Shown here: piece by piece, positions 37,433 to 46,744 of the stretch
Layout of the letters: each line of letters starts with the position of its first letter
Position numbering within the stretch: the stretch's first letter is position 1
From: JAGVPT01 sp963772165
Lineage (GTDB): Bacteria; Bacteroidota; Ignavibacteria; UBA10030; UBA8401
Direction: 5' to 3'
DNA length: 64,000 bases
Assembly: GCA_963772165.1 (NCBI GenBank)
Contig: CAVYWA010000012.1
Coordinates: 62,001 to 126,000 of the forward strand
Notes under the pieces: generated by a model
The model's database searches: none
Told to the model about the DNA's origin: nothing
What the model saw: only the letters and a program-made list of their open reading frames with translations
Made by a program: the position numbers and the translations under genes

Positions 37433-38429
37433 GACTTGATTCCGAAGAGTGACCGTCGGCAAGCGGGTCTTTCTTATAGCGGGGAAGCCGTTCCAGAATC
37501 TTTACGGAGACAAGGCCTGCGACCGTGGCACATCCTGCCCCGAAAATCGAGGTTCCGATAATGATACCCGGTTCTGCTGAGCCTTGAGCTGCCCTGATCG
37601 CAATCGCTGTTGCGGGAATTAATGTCAAACCGGCAGTATTGATGACAAGAAATGTGCACATTGCATTCGTCGCCGTTCCTATCTTCGGGTTCAGCTTGTT
37701 CAATTCTTCCATTGCCTTCAGGCCGAGCGGTGTCGCGGCATTGTTCAGGCCGAGCATGTTCGCTGCAATGTTCATGATCATCGCAGCTACGGCCGGATGG
37801 TCGGCGGGAACGTCGGGAAAAAGCCGGGAGGTGATTGGCGTTAACAGTTTGGTAAGAATTTTAAGTAAGCCGGCTTCTTCGGCTATTTTCACCACACCGA
37901 GCCATAGCGCCATCACACCGATAAGTCCGAGTGAAATGGTAACGGCAGTATCGGCATAATCGAGCGCCGCTTTTGTAATCGCGCGGATTTTTACGTAGTT
38001 AATTTTTTCGAGAAGAAAAGAAACTTGAACGGTGGTTTTGTCTTCGGAGAACTTTACGGCATTCACTGTGCCGAGTAATTTGTCTTTGCTGCTTGAACTC
38101 TTTGCCATCTCTTTCCAGAACGCCGGCGATGAATCATCAATAAGAATGGCAATCGTGGTCTTGCCGGAGGGCAACGTTGTCATCTCCACCGGCTGATGGA
38201 TCTCCGATGCTGCCGAAGTCATCCCGTAAAACCGGTTGAATGCTTCGGAGGAGATCACCAGTTGCCCTTGCCACGTTTGATGCAGCGCTGTCGGCGTTTT
38301 TTCTACGTGCACGGTCGCGTCCATCGGAACGCCATTGCGGTACGTGTTTCTCATTTCATCGCTAATATCATTCCCGGCACCGACAAGAAGCCCGATGACA
38401 ATGAGCGACATCCAGATATAGTTGAGCAT
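37425..38429 (-). CDS. spmA: SpmA-like nucleoside-recognition membrane protein with an inserted extracytoplasmic domain
   Basis: A 334-residue protein. The first span (residues 4-20) is followed by roughly 130 mostly polar residues (about 22-155), which probably face the periplasm. The SpmA/Gate core then follows (TVISLGLIGVMALWLGVVKI, MNIAANMLGLNNAATPLGLK then AMEELN, TNAMCTFLVINTAGLTLIPA). Classical SpmA is under 200 residues, so the insert is an addition or a family variant. It leads a five-gene run: spmA, spmB, outer-membrane barrel, DUF4139 protein, proline dehydrogenase. Confidence 0.88.
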   Translation of the reverse strand: MLNYIWMSLIVIGLLVGAGNDISDEMRNTYRNGVPMDATVHVEKTPTALHQTWQGQLVISSEAFNRFYGMTSAASEIHQPVEMTTLPSGKTTIAILIDDSSPAFWKEMAKSSSSKDKLLGTVNAVKFSEDKTTVQVSFLLEKINYVKIRAITKAALDYADTAVTISLGLIGVMALWLGVVKIAEEAGLLKILTKLLTPITSRLFPDVPADHPAVAAMIMNIAANMLGLNNAATPLGLKAMEELNKLNPKIGTATNAMCTFLVINTAGLTLIPATAIAIRAAQGSAEPGIIIGTSIFGAGCATVAGLVSVKILERLPRYKKDPLADGHSSESSHG

Positions 38430-38670
38430 GTGCTACCGGTAACGGTAAAATGAGTAATGAGGAACGAATAATCGTGCAGGAGAGCTCGTATGAAACTTCG
38501 ACACCGTTATTATCCCTTCAATATGTACGGGATCTCTTTGCTTCATGCCTTTCTCTCTGTGTACAGGGGTGTTCATCCAGGAAGCCACATCCATAAAGAG
38601 GTTTCGAGAAAAGAACCGAGTCAATATACTTGATTTAAAAAAACGAATCAAGTTGATTATGTACAAAGCG

Positions 38671-38699
38671 ATGCCACGTACTGTTGCAGTGCGTGGCAT
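38671..38699. other. strong 13-bp hairpin in a 373-base gap
   Basis: ATGCCACGTACTG (38671-38683) pairs with CAGTGCGTGGCAT (38687-38699), with one T-G pair and a TTG loop. No T-tract follows on either strand. It lies about 100 bases downstream of the ROK kinase stop and could be a terminator, a transcript 3'-end stabiliser or a single repeat unit. The rest of 38430-38802 shows no convincing gene. Confidence 0.45.
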
Positions 38700-38802
38700 T
38701 GTGGTTACAACTCAGTTACAGTACAAAACCCTATTTCACCGTCATTATTTTCTTTGTCGAAAGAAAACCACCGGCGGCGATTTGGCAGCGAGACATCCCC
38801 GA

Positions 38803-39909
38803 TTACTTCTTATCAAGCGCATGAAGCGCAAACGCATAGGCACCGATTGCTACAGCTTCGCTCGTCCCAAGTTTCGAGATGCCTACGCCGATGCGCCGCA
38901 ACGGGTCATACTGCACCTTCCCCCTTTTCCCCGGCACCGGAATCTCTTTCTTTGCCCCGGTGAGAAAAATTTCGCGTTCGCCAGCGTCTTCAATATTATA
39001 GACATTGACTTCGAGCCGCGAAAAACTTTTCCCTCCCGCCACATGATATTTGCCGTTCATCTCAGACACCAGAGCCGGCAAGAAAAGCGAATGCGCGCCG
39101 GAAAGCCCTCCGCCGATCACCGCCAGTCCATCGATGAGCGTCAAGGCGTTGGCAAGGGCGTCGCCGACAACTTCACCCAATCGGCGATATGCCTCGAGAG
39201 CTGCTGATGTATTGCCTTTCGTCTTGCCGATGCCTATTTCAAAAATTTCTTTGGGAGTGGGGGCCTGGTCAAAAGCAATGTCCGAACGTTCGGCATACAC
39301 CCGCTGCACGGCGCGAATGCTGGCTCCCTCTTCCGCGTTCACGGAGGGGTCTACTTTATTTCGCATCAGCCAGATCTCGCCGGCACCGGAATTATCGCCG
39401 ATAAATAATTCGCCGTTGCGCACGATGCCGCCTCCGAACCCTGTTCCGAGTGTTACGCCAAACAGATTATGAAACCGCTTCGGGCTGTGCGCCTTTTCCA
39501 GCAGATCGTTCACGTATGGTAAAAATCCGGCGATCGCCTCGCCATACGCAAAGAGATCACCGTCGTTATTGATGAACACCGGCAAATGAAAGACTTCCTG
39601 CAGCATGGGGCCGAGCGCGACTCCGCCCCGGAACGCCGGAAGGTTCCCCAAATCTCCGATAATGCCGGCAGGATAATCTGCCGGGCCGGGAAACGCAAAA
39701 CTGATAGCAACAGCCCGGGCAGGCAGTTGCTTTTTTATCTCCGTGAACCCGTTGACGATTGTCGCAAGACAATCGTCAAGGCTGTCTGCATGCGAAGGAA
39801 AAGTTACCGGCGGCACGATTTCGACATTCCCTTGAATCGCCGAAAAAACAAAATTCGTCCCGCCCGCATCCAACGTCATGACGATCCGCTTTTCATGTTC
39901 AAGATTCAT
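38803..39909 (-). CDS. ROK family sugar kinase
   Basis: A 368-residue protein with the ROK/ASKHA phosphate-1 motif LDAGGTNFVFSAIQG (about 14-28), the INNDGDLFAYGEA region (about 113-125) carrying the catalytic Asp, and GVTLGTGFGGGIV (about 150-162). The cysteine-rich zinc motif of classical ROK glucokinases and repressors is missing, and the chain is longer than usual. No N-terminal DNA-binding domain exists, so it is a kinase rather than a repressor. The gene is 17 bases downstream of a sugar-type MFS transporter, so import followed by phosphorylation of a hexose is likely. Confidence 0.88.
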   Translation of the reverse strand: MNLEHEKRIVMTLDAGGTNFVFSAIQGNVEIVPPVTFPSHADSLDDCLATIVNGFTEIKKQLPARAVAISFAFPGPADYPAGIIGDLGNLPAFRGGVALGPMLQEVFHLPVFINNDGDLFAYGEAIAGFLPYVNDLLEKAHSPKRFHNLFGVTLGTGFGGGIVRNGELFIGDNSGAGEIWLMRNKVDPSVNAEEGASIRAVQRVYAERSDIAFDQAPTPKEIFEIGIGKTKGNTSAALEAYRRLGEVVGDALANALTLIDGLAVIGGGLSGAHSLFLPALVSEMNGKYHVAGGKSFSRLEVNVYNIEDAGEREIFLTGAKKEIPVPGKRGKVQYDPLRRIGVGISKLGTSEAVAIGAYAFALHALDKK

Positions 39910-39926
39910 TGATCTGTGTCCTCGCT

Positions 39927-41087
39927 TTACTGTTGAACTGCAACTGCGGGTCTCTTTAACGACCGGAACGCTAAAAACGAAATATACACAAAAATAACAA
40001 GCGGGATGATGAAGCTCAACTCGACCGACACGTCGGCAACAACGCCCATAAGCGCCGGAATAATCGCACCGCCAACGATCGCCATCACCAGCAAACCGGA
40101 GAGCTCATTGCTTCGATCCGGCATTGAGTCGATTAAAATCGAAAAGATTAACGGGAAGACATTGGCGAACGAAATACCGGCGATGAATATTGACAAAAGG
40201 ACAATTGACTCTGACGGAACAAACATGCCGATGATCGCCGCGACGCCAAGAAGCGCCGTCGACAAAAAGAATTTCTTCGGGGAAAGATAACCGAGAATGA
40301 ACGAACCGGCGAGACGGCCGATCGCCAGCGCCGTCATGAAAAAGCCGATGCCGAGTGTTGCCATTTTATCGATATCGAGCGAGAACTTCATCTGGAGAAG
40401 GCGGGCAATCCATGAATTCAGCCCTACTTCGGCCCCGACATAAAAAAAGATGCCGAGCACCATCATCAGAACGTACGGCTCTTTCAGCAGCGCGAAACTA
40501 CTCTTGATGCTCGCACCGCTTTTCTTCGTTTCGCCGCTCTCCTTTTCAATTTTCAGGAAGGAAACGCTCAGCAAGGCTACCGCCACAACAAGCGCGAAAA
40601 TCCCAAAGATGCTCTGCCACGCGATACCCATTGCTACGACGAGAGGGAGAATATACGGTGCAGCGTTCGAACCGATACTTTTAATAAACTGCGCGAAGGT
40701 GAGGTTCCTCGAAAACATTCCGGGCGCGGAAACGGTCCTCATCATCGGGTTGCCGACAACTTGGAGGGCAGTCATCCCGACTCCGATAAAAAAGATCGGA
40801 ATCAGAACATACTCGTACCGTGCGATACTTATCACGGGAATAAGCTCGCCGACAAGCACAAGGCCTAAAAAAAGGAGGAGGACAAATTTCTGCCCCTTCT
40901 TATCGGCGAGGATGCCGAGCGGCACGGAAAAAAGCCCGAATGCTAAAAAGCCGAAGAACGGAAGGAGTCCCGCCACTGCCGGCGAGAGGTTGAATTCCCT
41001 CGTGACAAAACCGACCAGGGTTCCGACGGCGTCGCCAAACCCCATAATAAAAAAAACAAGGAATATCGGGATAGTTCTGAGTTTCAT
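39927..41087 (-). CDS. MFS sugar transporter, FucP/GluP-like
   Basis: A 386-residue protein with about twelve membrane spans and a ribosome-binding site (AAGGAA). The N-terminal MFFIMGFGDAVGTLVGFVTR-type start, the loop FGLFSVPLGILADKKGQKFV (about 50-69) and the region VVGNPMMRTVSAPGMFSRNL resemble the FucP-type fucose/glucose/galactose:proton symporters. It pairs with the downstream ROK kinase in a two-gene operon. With a fucosidase elsewhere in the window, fucose or another hexose is a candidate substrate, but specificity is not readable here. Confidence 0.88.
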   Translation of the reverse strand: MKLRTIPIFLVFFIMGFGDAVGTLVGFVTREFNLSPAVAGLLPFFGFLAFGLFSVPLGILADKKGQKFVLLLFLGLVLVGELIPVISIARYEYVLIPIFFIGVGMTALQVVGNPMMRTVSAPGMFSRNLTFAQFIKSIGSNAAPYILPLVVAMGIAWQSIFGIFALVVAVALLSVSFLKIEKESGETKKSGASIKSSFALLKEPYVLMMVLGIFFYVGAEVGLNSWIARLLQMKFSLDIDKMATLGIGFFMTALAIGRLAGSFILGYLSPKKFFLSTALLGVAAIIGMFVPSESIVLLSIFIAGISFANVFPLIFSILIDSMPDRSNELSGLLVMAIVGGAIIPALMGVVADVSVELSFIIPLVIFVYISFLAFRSLKRPAVAVQQ

Positions 41088-41186
41088 GGTGTGTATTTCC
41101 TTATGTAGACATAGATGAATATCAAATTCAACACGGCGTTATAGTGTCGTAACTAGATGGATAAAATGCAAGGGGAAAAATGACCA

Positions 41187-41224
41187 GGCAGTGGAATATT
41201 TTGAAGAACATACTCATTGCGAGA
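41187..41224. repeat. half copy of the palindromic repeat, copy e
   Basis: GGCAGTGGAATATTTTGAAG then AACATACTCATTGCGAG matches the left terminus of the element at 61633 (GGTAGTGGGCTATTTTGAAG then AATAAAGTCATTGCGAG). A GAAGTGAAGAGACGAAGC core follows, but the right terminus is not recognisable. The surrounding 313-base gap (41088-41400) shows no gene. Confidence 0.5.
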
Positions 41225-41400
41225 AGTGAAGAGACGAAGCGTGCTTTACGGGATTCTCACATGAAGAGTACGCAGGAAAAATGGGAGCGCTACGATTTAA
41301 AAGAATTCTTCGGCGGATAAAATTGATCAACAAAAAATGGCAGACCAGAGATCTCGATCCTGCTGCCACTCTTTCCATCGTTCATCCTTTAAACCGCGTC

Positions 41401-43323
41401 TCATGGCAGGTCGAGAACATTCCGAATTTTGCTCAGCATATCGTTCGGCACGTAGGGTTTTTGGATGAATTCTTTTACCCCTAATTTTAGTATTTCCGAT
41501 TTTTGCACCGGGTCGATGTAACCGCTGGCGATGACGAATTTAATTGCCGGGTTAATTTGTTTCAGCTCTTTGAAGGCGCTATAACCGTCGAGTTTGGGCA
41601 GACCCAGATCGGAAAGTACGAGAGCTATTTGTTTGCTGTGGACTTTGTAAATTCGAATTGCTTCCTCGCCGTCGGAGGCAGTAATCACACTGTATCCCTT
41701 TCCTTTGAGAGCCATCTTCGCCAGTTCTCTCAACATTTCTTCATCCTCAACAAGAAGAATTGTTTCTGTTCCACCTTTCGTTTCATCGAGCATCCCGCTA
41801 TTGATACGAAACGGTTCGATCTCATCGGGATTTACGGGGAAGTACAGTGAGAAGGTCGTCCCTTGACCGGGCGTGCTCGCAACGTCGATGAATCCGTGAT
41901 GGAGCGCTATGATTCCGAACGCAACTGCAAGTCCCAGTCCTGTCCCTTTACCCGGTTCTTTCGTCGTAAAAAAAGGCTCAAAAATCCGCAAACGAGTTTC
42001 ATCATCCATCCCGATTCCGGTGTCGGACACGGTAACAAGGATGTACTCGGAAGGTCTTGCCTTAGGAAATTTCGGCTGAATGCTTTTCCCTTCGACGGTC
42101 CGCGTCGAAATGGTGAGCGTTCCCCCGTCCGGCATTGCGTCGCGGGCATTGACACAAAGATTGAGAATGACTTGATGTATCTGGGTTGAGTCCGCAAGAA
42201 TCACCGGGGTCTTTTCCTGGAGTTTTATCGACACGTCGATGATTTTCGGCAGCGTTTCGCGAAGGAGCGACGCGATTTCCTTGACCGAATCGTTCAGTTG
42301 AATGCGCTGCATGATAACATCGCTTTTGCGGGCAAAGGTGAGCAACTGACGAACGAGGGCGGCTCCCCGTTGGGCAGCCGTCGTTATCGCTTCGATGCTT
42401 TGAGATTGCTTTTCGGGATCAAGGCCCGACCGTTTAATGAGGGTCGCATGCCCCACGATAATTCCGAGGATATTATTGAAATCATGGGCGATGCCTCCTG
42501 CAAGTGTCCCCAAGCTCTCCAATTTTTGCGCCTGAATTAACTGCTGTTCAAGCAGATGCTGTTTTGTATCATCGAGCAAATAGCCATTCAGCTGCGTAAG
42601 CTCGTTATGTTCATCGAATTTACCAACGATATTTGCGATGATGTGCAACGGGGCCTTGCTCTTCGTCACCATCTGAATATCCAGATGTTCAATCTGTTTT
42701 TGTGTCAGGAGCGTCTCTATCACCCGTTCCCTTTTTTGGGGGTTGCTGTAGAGGAGGCTAAGATTGGTAGCCTTTGCCTCGTCAACAGAAGAAAATCCGA
42801 ACATGCGTACGTACGCAGGATTGCATTCAAGGATTTTCCCTTCCGGTGTCGAAACGAACGTAGCCGCTAAATTACTTTCGAACAGGTTTTGGTATTTTTC
42901 TTTTGATTCTCTCAATTCCTCCTCCGCCCGTGTGCGGACCGTTTCAGCTTCGGCCTCGTGCAAGGCCCGGCGCACGGCCGGAATAAGCCGGCCGAGCCTC
43001 CCCTTCAACACATAGTCGGTCGCTCCGCGAACGAGGCTCTCAACCGCAGCATCTTCACCGATCGTTCCCGAAACAAAAATGAAAGGAGTCTCCGGGCATT
43101 TTTGATATGCGATCTCCAGAGCGGACTTTCCATCAAACGACGGAAGCGAAAAATCGGAGACGATCAAATCGAACCGTGTTTGATCGAGAAGCTTTACGAA
43201 CGCCTCCCGCGTTTGCACCACATCGATCGCGCACGGGATGTCGGCTTCTTCCAATTTTGCGCGGAAAAGTTCTGCATCGTTCGGATTGTCTTCAAGATGA
43301 AGAATGCGCAATTGCTTATTCAT
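41401..43323 (-). CDS. hybrid histidine kinase (REC-PAS-HisKA-HATPase-REC)
   Basis: A 640-residue cytoplasmic protein with AAGGAGC upstream. It begins with a receiver domain (residues about 4-120; phospho-site in FDLIVSDFSLPSFDG), followed by PAS (about 140-265). The dimerisation domain has GGIAHDFNNILG (His about 281), and the ATPase domain has NLCVNARDAMPDGG, VSDTGIGMDD and KGTGLGLAVAFGI. A second receiver lies at about 525-640 (ALVLSDLGLPKLDGYS). There is no membrane span, so it probably takes input from the preceding single-domain response regulator or kinase encoded just upstream (gaps of 21 and 62 bases). Confidence 0.93.
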   Translation of the reverse strand: MNKQLRILHLEDNPNDAELFRAKLEEADIPCAIDVVQTREAFVKLLDQTRFDLIVSDFSLPSFDGKSALEIAYQKCPETPFIFVSGTIGEDAAVESLVRGATDYVLKGRLGRLIPAVRRALHEAEAETVRTRAEEELRESKEKYQNLFESNLAATFVSTPEGKILECNPAYVRMFGFSSVDEAKATNLSLLYSNPQKRERVIETLLTQKQIEHLDIQMVTKSKAPLHIIANIVGKFDEHNELTQLNGYLLDDTKQHLLEQQLIQAQKLESLGTLAGGIAHDFNNILGIIVGHATLIKRSGLDPEKQSQSIEAITTAAQRGAALVRQLLTFARKSDVIMQRIQLNDSVKEIASLLRETLPKIIDVSIKLQEKTPVILADSTQIHQVILNLCVNARDAMPDGGTLTISTRTVEGKSIQPKFPKARPSEYILVTVSDTGIGMDDETRLRIFEPFFTTKEPGKGTGLGLAVAFGIIALHHGFIDVASTPGQGTTFSLYFPVNPDEIEPFRINSGMLDETKGGTETILLVEDEEMLRELAKMALKGKGYSVITASDGEEAIRIYKVHSKQIALVLSDLGLPKLDGYSAFKELKQINPAIKFVIASGYIDPVQKSEILKLGVKEFIQKPYVPNDMLSKIRNVLDLP

Positions 43324-43344
43324 GGGACGCTCCTTCTCTTTTCT

Positions 43345-43800
43345 TCATTTCATCTTCTTCACGCTGTCTTGCGGCGGCTCGTTAATGATTGCCCAAAAGA
43401 CGCCGAGTTCTTTGACGGCGCCGAGAAATTCCTGAAAATTTACCGGCTTTACAACATAGGCATTCACTCCGAGGTTGTAGCTCAGTACCAGATCATTTTC
43501 TTCCCGCGAGGAAGTGAGCATCACCACCGGGATCGTTTTCAAACTTGGGTCGGATTTCACCTGGCGAAGGACTTCCAGGCCGTCGACCTTCGGCATTTTC
43601 AGATCGAGGAGAATCACGGCAGGATTTCCTGCAGCCCGCATTTGAAATTGTCCGCGCTTGTAAAGATAGTCCAACCCTTCGGCCCCATCCCGTGTGACGA
43701 CAACTTCATTGGCGAGATTATGTTCGGCCAGTGCAGCAAGTGTCAGTTCGACGTCTTTCGGGTTGTCTTCCATCAGTAAAATGCGTTTCAATTCGCTCAT
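43345..43800 (-). CDS. Rcp1-like single-domain response regulator
   Basis: A 151-residue receiver domain with no output domain. It has MEDNPKDVELTL at the acidic pocket, phospho-acceptor Asp in AVILLDLKMPKVDGLEVLRQ (about 68), VVMLTSS and AYVVKPVNFQEFL with the switch Lys. The extended loop around DYLYKRGQFQMRAAGNPA is typical of Rcp1, the partner of phytochrome-type kinases. It lies between two kinase genes and probably relays phosphate between them. A strong GAGAGGG ribosome-binding site precedes it. Confidence 0.93.
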   Translation of the reverse strand: MSELKRILLMEDNPKDVELTLAALAEHNLANEVVVTRDGAEGLDYLYKRGQFQMRAAGNPAVILLDLKMPKVDGLEVLRQVKSDPSLKTIPVVMLTSSREENDLVLSYNLGVNAYVVKPVNFQEFLGAVKELGVFWAIINEPPQDSVKKMK

Positions 43801-43862
43801 GGGTTTCCCTCTCGGATAAACAGTATGATCTTCTTTTTTACGCTAGGGCTTTCTCGAAGCGA

Positions 43863-46337
43863 TCAATGCGCTCCGTCGCCATTTTTTTGATGATCCGGAA
43901 GCGAAAAATAAAATGTCGCCCCTTCGTCGATTTTCCCTTCAGCCCAAGTTCTTCCCCCGTGTCTTTGAATAATCCGCCGCACATTTGCGAGGCCGATCCC
44001 CGTTCCTTCAAACTCATCCGACCGATGCAGTCGCTGGAAAACGCCGAAAAGCTTATCGACATACTGCATATCGAACCCTGCCCCATTATCGCGGACGAAA
44101 AATTCATGTTCATTGGGTTTCGTCATACATCCGATTTCTATCTCTGCCTTTTCGCGGAAATGCGTATATTTGACTGCATTGCCGAAAAGGTTTTGAAGAA
44201 CAAGCCGGAGCATCGCTTCGTCGGCCTCAACGTCGGGTAAGACGCCGATATCCCATTTCACTTCCCGCTCCCTCGTTTCTTCCGCCAAACTATCAATTGT
44301 TTCCCTGACGAGTCGGCCAAGATTAATTTTCCCTGCGCGCATTTCTGTACGCCCCATACGAGAGAAAACTAAAAGTTCGTCGATGAGCACCCCCATTTGC
44401 TTGGCGGAATCTGAAATCGTAGCAAGAAATCGACGCCCTTTTTCATCGAGCGTCCCCGTCGCATGCTTCATCAATAGGTCGGCGAAACCATCGATATGGC
44501 GCAACGGCGCCCGGAGGTCGTGTGAGACGGAATAGCTGAATGCTTCAAGCTCTTTATTCAGAACTTGGAGTTCAGATGCTCGAAGAATCAGGTCGGCGTT
44601 GAGATTCTCTATTCTCCGTTTCGATTCCTCATTCTCAATATCCCGTTTTACCAATTCATCGTTTGCTGTCTGGAGGCGTTTGTTCATCTCCTGCAATTCT
44701 TTCGCACGAAGAAAAATCTCAGCTTCCATTTTTTCCATCTTCGCCTGAATGTTCGGTGTTTCGCGGCCGTTGTTTTCTTTGGATCGTTTTTGCCGAACGA
44801 ATTCCGTCACATCTTCCACACGATGAATAATATATTCGACCTTTCCATCGGCTCCGAAGACCGGTGAATTAACGGGGCTCCAGTACCGTTCCTCAAAACC
44901 CCCTCCTTCAGATTCCGGTCGACGGACATCGTACTTCTGCATTGCCATAGTATCTGCAATACCGCTTGTCAATACTCGCTCGAGCGACGAGCGAAGATTG
45001 CTGACGCCGTTTGCGGTAGGGTCATCCGGATTGTCGGGAAACACCTCGAACAGTCCGCGCCCCGTAATTTCTTCTCGCTTGGTTTTCGTTGCACTCAAGT
45101 AGGCGTCGCTTGCTCCCACAATCGTCAGGTTGGGTTTCAACACCAAAAATAAACCGGGGACGGACTCAAAAAGGGCCTGGAATTGAAGACGCTTCTGGAG
45201 TTCAACATGTTCTCGGTCCAGCTGTTTTCGTTGTGTGATATCTTCCGAGAGAATAAAAGCCCCTTCGGGGACGGGTTCAATATTAAGATTAAACCAGCCC
45301 GTTGTTCCGTCCGGATACACAAATTCATTTTCCATAGAAGAAGGAATGAGATCCTCGATGCACCGACGAAGTTTATTAAAAAACGACGTCTTCTCAATAC
45401 CGGGATACGCCTCCATCATTGTGGTTCCCAATAACTTCTCTTTTCCGTACCGGCCTTGCTGGGCCGCTACATCGTTGAGGTATATATAGCGATACTCAAA
45501 ATCGATGATCTGACAGCCTTCTAACATGTGATCCAGCGTCGATCGGTATCTCTTTTCTGCATTCTGGAGTGTTTCATTTGTGCTGCGAAGATCGGCGTCG
45601 CGCTGTTGAATCCGGTCGAGCATTGCGTTGAAGGAATCGGCCAGCTGTCCAACCTCGTCGTTGCCCGGTTTCCGAACACGCAATGCATAATCATTATGGA
45701 AAGAGACACTGCGAGCCGTTTCTGCCAAGTCGCGGATCGGCTCCGAAATACTTTTTTGGAAACGACTTGAGAGTCCGTATGAGACGAAAAGCGAGCTGAC
45801 AACGATAACAGAAAGAAGAATGGCATAGAGTTGAAACCTTTCGTCTAATCCAGAGAGATCCGATTTCAAATAGACCGTTCCGAGCCGGCGGTTCTCTTGA
45901 ATGACGGGTTCAAAAACCACAAAGTGGCCATTCTCAAATCGGTGCCCCTGTTTCTCTGGTGAGTCTGGAAGTGATTCATTGGGTACGCCGGAGGGATACC
46001 TTGCGAGGACGCGCCCATTTTTGTCATACAAACATGCAGCCACGATATGAGGGTCTTTACGGAGGGCGGAAAGAACATCTGCGGCGTGAGCTTCATCTTG
46101 GCCTACCATGGCCGCCGTTGAGTTGGCAGCGATAATCCCGGCTCGAGTGATTAACATCTCGCTCAAGCTTTTACCGCTGACAATATATTCAGCTGTTAAA
46201 AAAACCGCACACGTCAGCACGAGCACTGCGACACTTGTGCCCATGATGGACATCATCAATCTCCGCCTCATCGATGCAGATTTCCCTGCCGTCACGGTCA
46301 TACCTCGCTGTAAACAACTTCGCCTCTTTGTACTCAT
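43863..46337 (-). CDS. membrane histidine kinase with CHASE8-like, HAMP and PAS domains
   Basis: Up to 824 residues. The start is uncertain: an in-frame ATG at 46271 with AGGGAA upstream is a good alternative. One span (about 30-53) leads into an extracytoplasmic CHASE8-like domain (AGIIAANSTAAMVGQDEAHA, about 66-150). A second span (about 170-190), HAMP (EPIRDLAETARSVSF) and two PAS domains (about 265-375 and 385-515) follow, then a coiled coil and the dimerisation helix with EAFSYSVSHDLRAPLRHIDG. The ATPase domain ends GTGIGLANVRRIIQRHGG. This kinase type pairs with Rcp1-like regulators, as found immediately downstream. Confidence 0.92.
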   Translation of the reverse strand: MSTKRRSCLQRGMTVTAGKSASMRRRLMMSIMGTSVAVLVLTCAVFLTAEYIVSGKSLSEMLITRAGIIAANSTAAMVGQDEAHAADVLSALRKDPHIVAACLYDKNGRVLARYPSGVPNESLPDSPEKQGHRFENGHFVVFEPVIQENRRLGTVYLKSDLSGLDERFQLYAILLSVIVVSSLFVSYGLSSRFQKSISEPIRDLAETARSVSFHNDYALRVRKPGNDEVGQLADSFNAMLDRIQQRDADLRSTNETLQNAEKRYRSTLDHMLEGCQIIDFEYRYIYLNDVAAQQGRYGKEKLLGTTMMEAYPGIEKTSFFNKLRRCIEDLIPSSMENEFVYPDGTTGWFNLNIEPVPEGAFILSEDITQRKQLDREHVELQKRLQFQALFESVPGLFLVLKPNLTIVGASDAYLSATKTKREEITGRGLFEVFPDNPDDPTANGVSNLRSSLERVLTSGIADTMAMQKYDVRRPESEGGGFEERYWSPVNSPVFGADGKVEYIIHRVEDVTEFVRQKRSKENNGRETPNIQAKMEKMEAEIFLRAKELQEMNKRLQTANDELVKRDIENEESKRRIENLNADLILRASELQVLNKELEAFSYSVSHDLRAPLRHIDGFADLLMKHATGTLDEKGRRFLATISDSAKQMGVLIDELLVFSRMGRTEMRAGKINLGRLVRETIDSLAEETREREVKWDIGVLPDVEADEAMLRLVLQNLFGNAVKYTHFREKAEIEIGCMTKPNEHEFFVRDNGAGFDMQYVDKLFGVFQRLHRSDEFEGTGIGLANVRRIIQRHGGRTWAEGKIDEGATFYFSLPDHQKNGDGAH

Positions 46338-46744
46338 GTGGAGGTGTCGAGGCGCCTTATCATGTAAATTCTCTCACGTGATAAACTATGAACAAGCTTT
46401 TTGCGATATGGCGAGACGGGAAAACTCTGCTCATTGCGCAGCTTGTTCTGTCAGACTTTATGAACTATTGCATAGCGAATTGTGAATGATAACGGCAAAG
46501 GTACGAACGAATCCGCGCCGGCAAGCGAGAAAACGGGCATGGCATGCTAACGTCAAAACTATCTACAGGAGGAGAACGCCTGCATCAAATTTATACCGGC
46601 CTGTTTCAACAACAACAAAAAATTGTCGGATAAGAGCCTTTGGTTAAAAAAATCGGTGCAATCTTTTTATCAGTATGTATCCGCATGAAAATATATGTCT
46701 CCGCTCACATCGACCTCTTTACTCAGTTCCTCTCTTCCCTCCTT
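46338..46744. other. 407-base gap with no recognised feature
   Basis: This is upstream of the membrane kinase operon and downstream of the small unknown gene ending at 46745, so it should contain the kinase promoter. I see no open frame with a ribosome-binding site, no member of the palindromic repeat family and no clear terminator. Confidence 0.3.

Noticed and set aside
36884..38429. SpmA/SpmB as evidence of sporulation
   Set aside because: These proteins are widespread in non-spore-forming Bacteroidota-type genomes and no other sporulation gene is present here.
38433..38699. 88-codon open frame on the minus strand
   Set aside because: It begins inside the 13-bp hairpin and has no coding character or ribosome-binding site.
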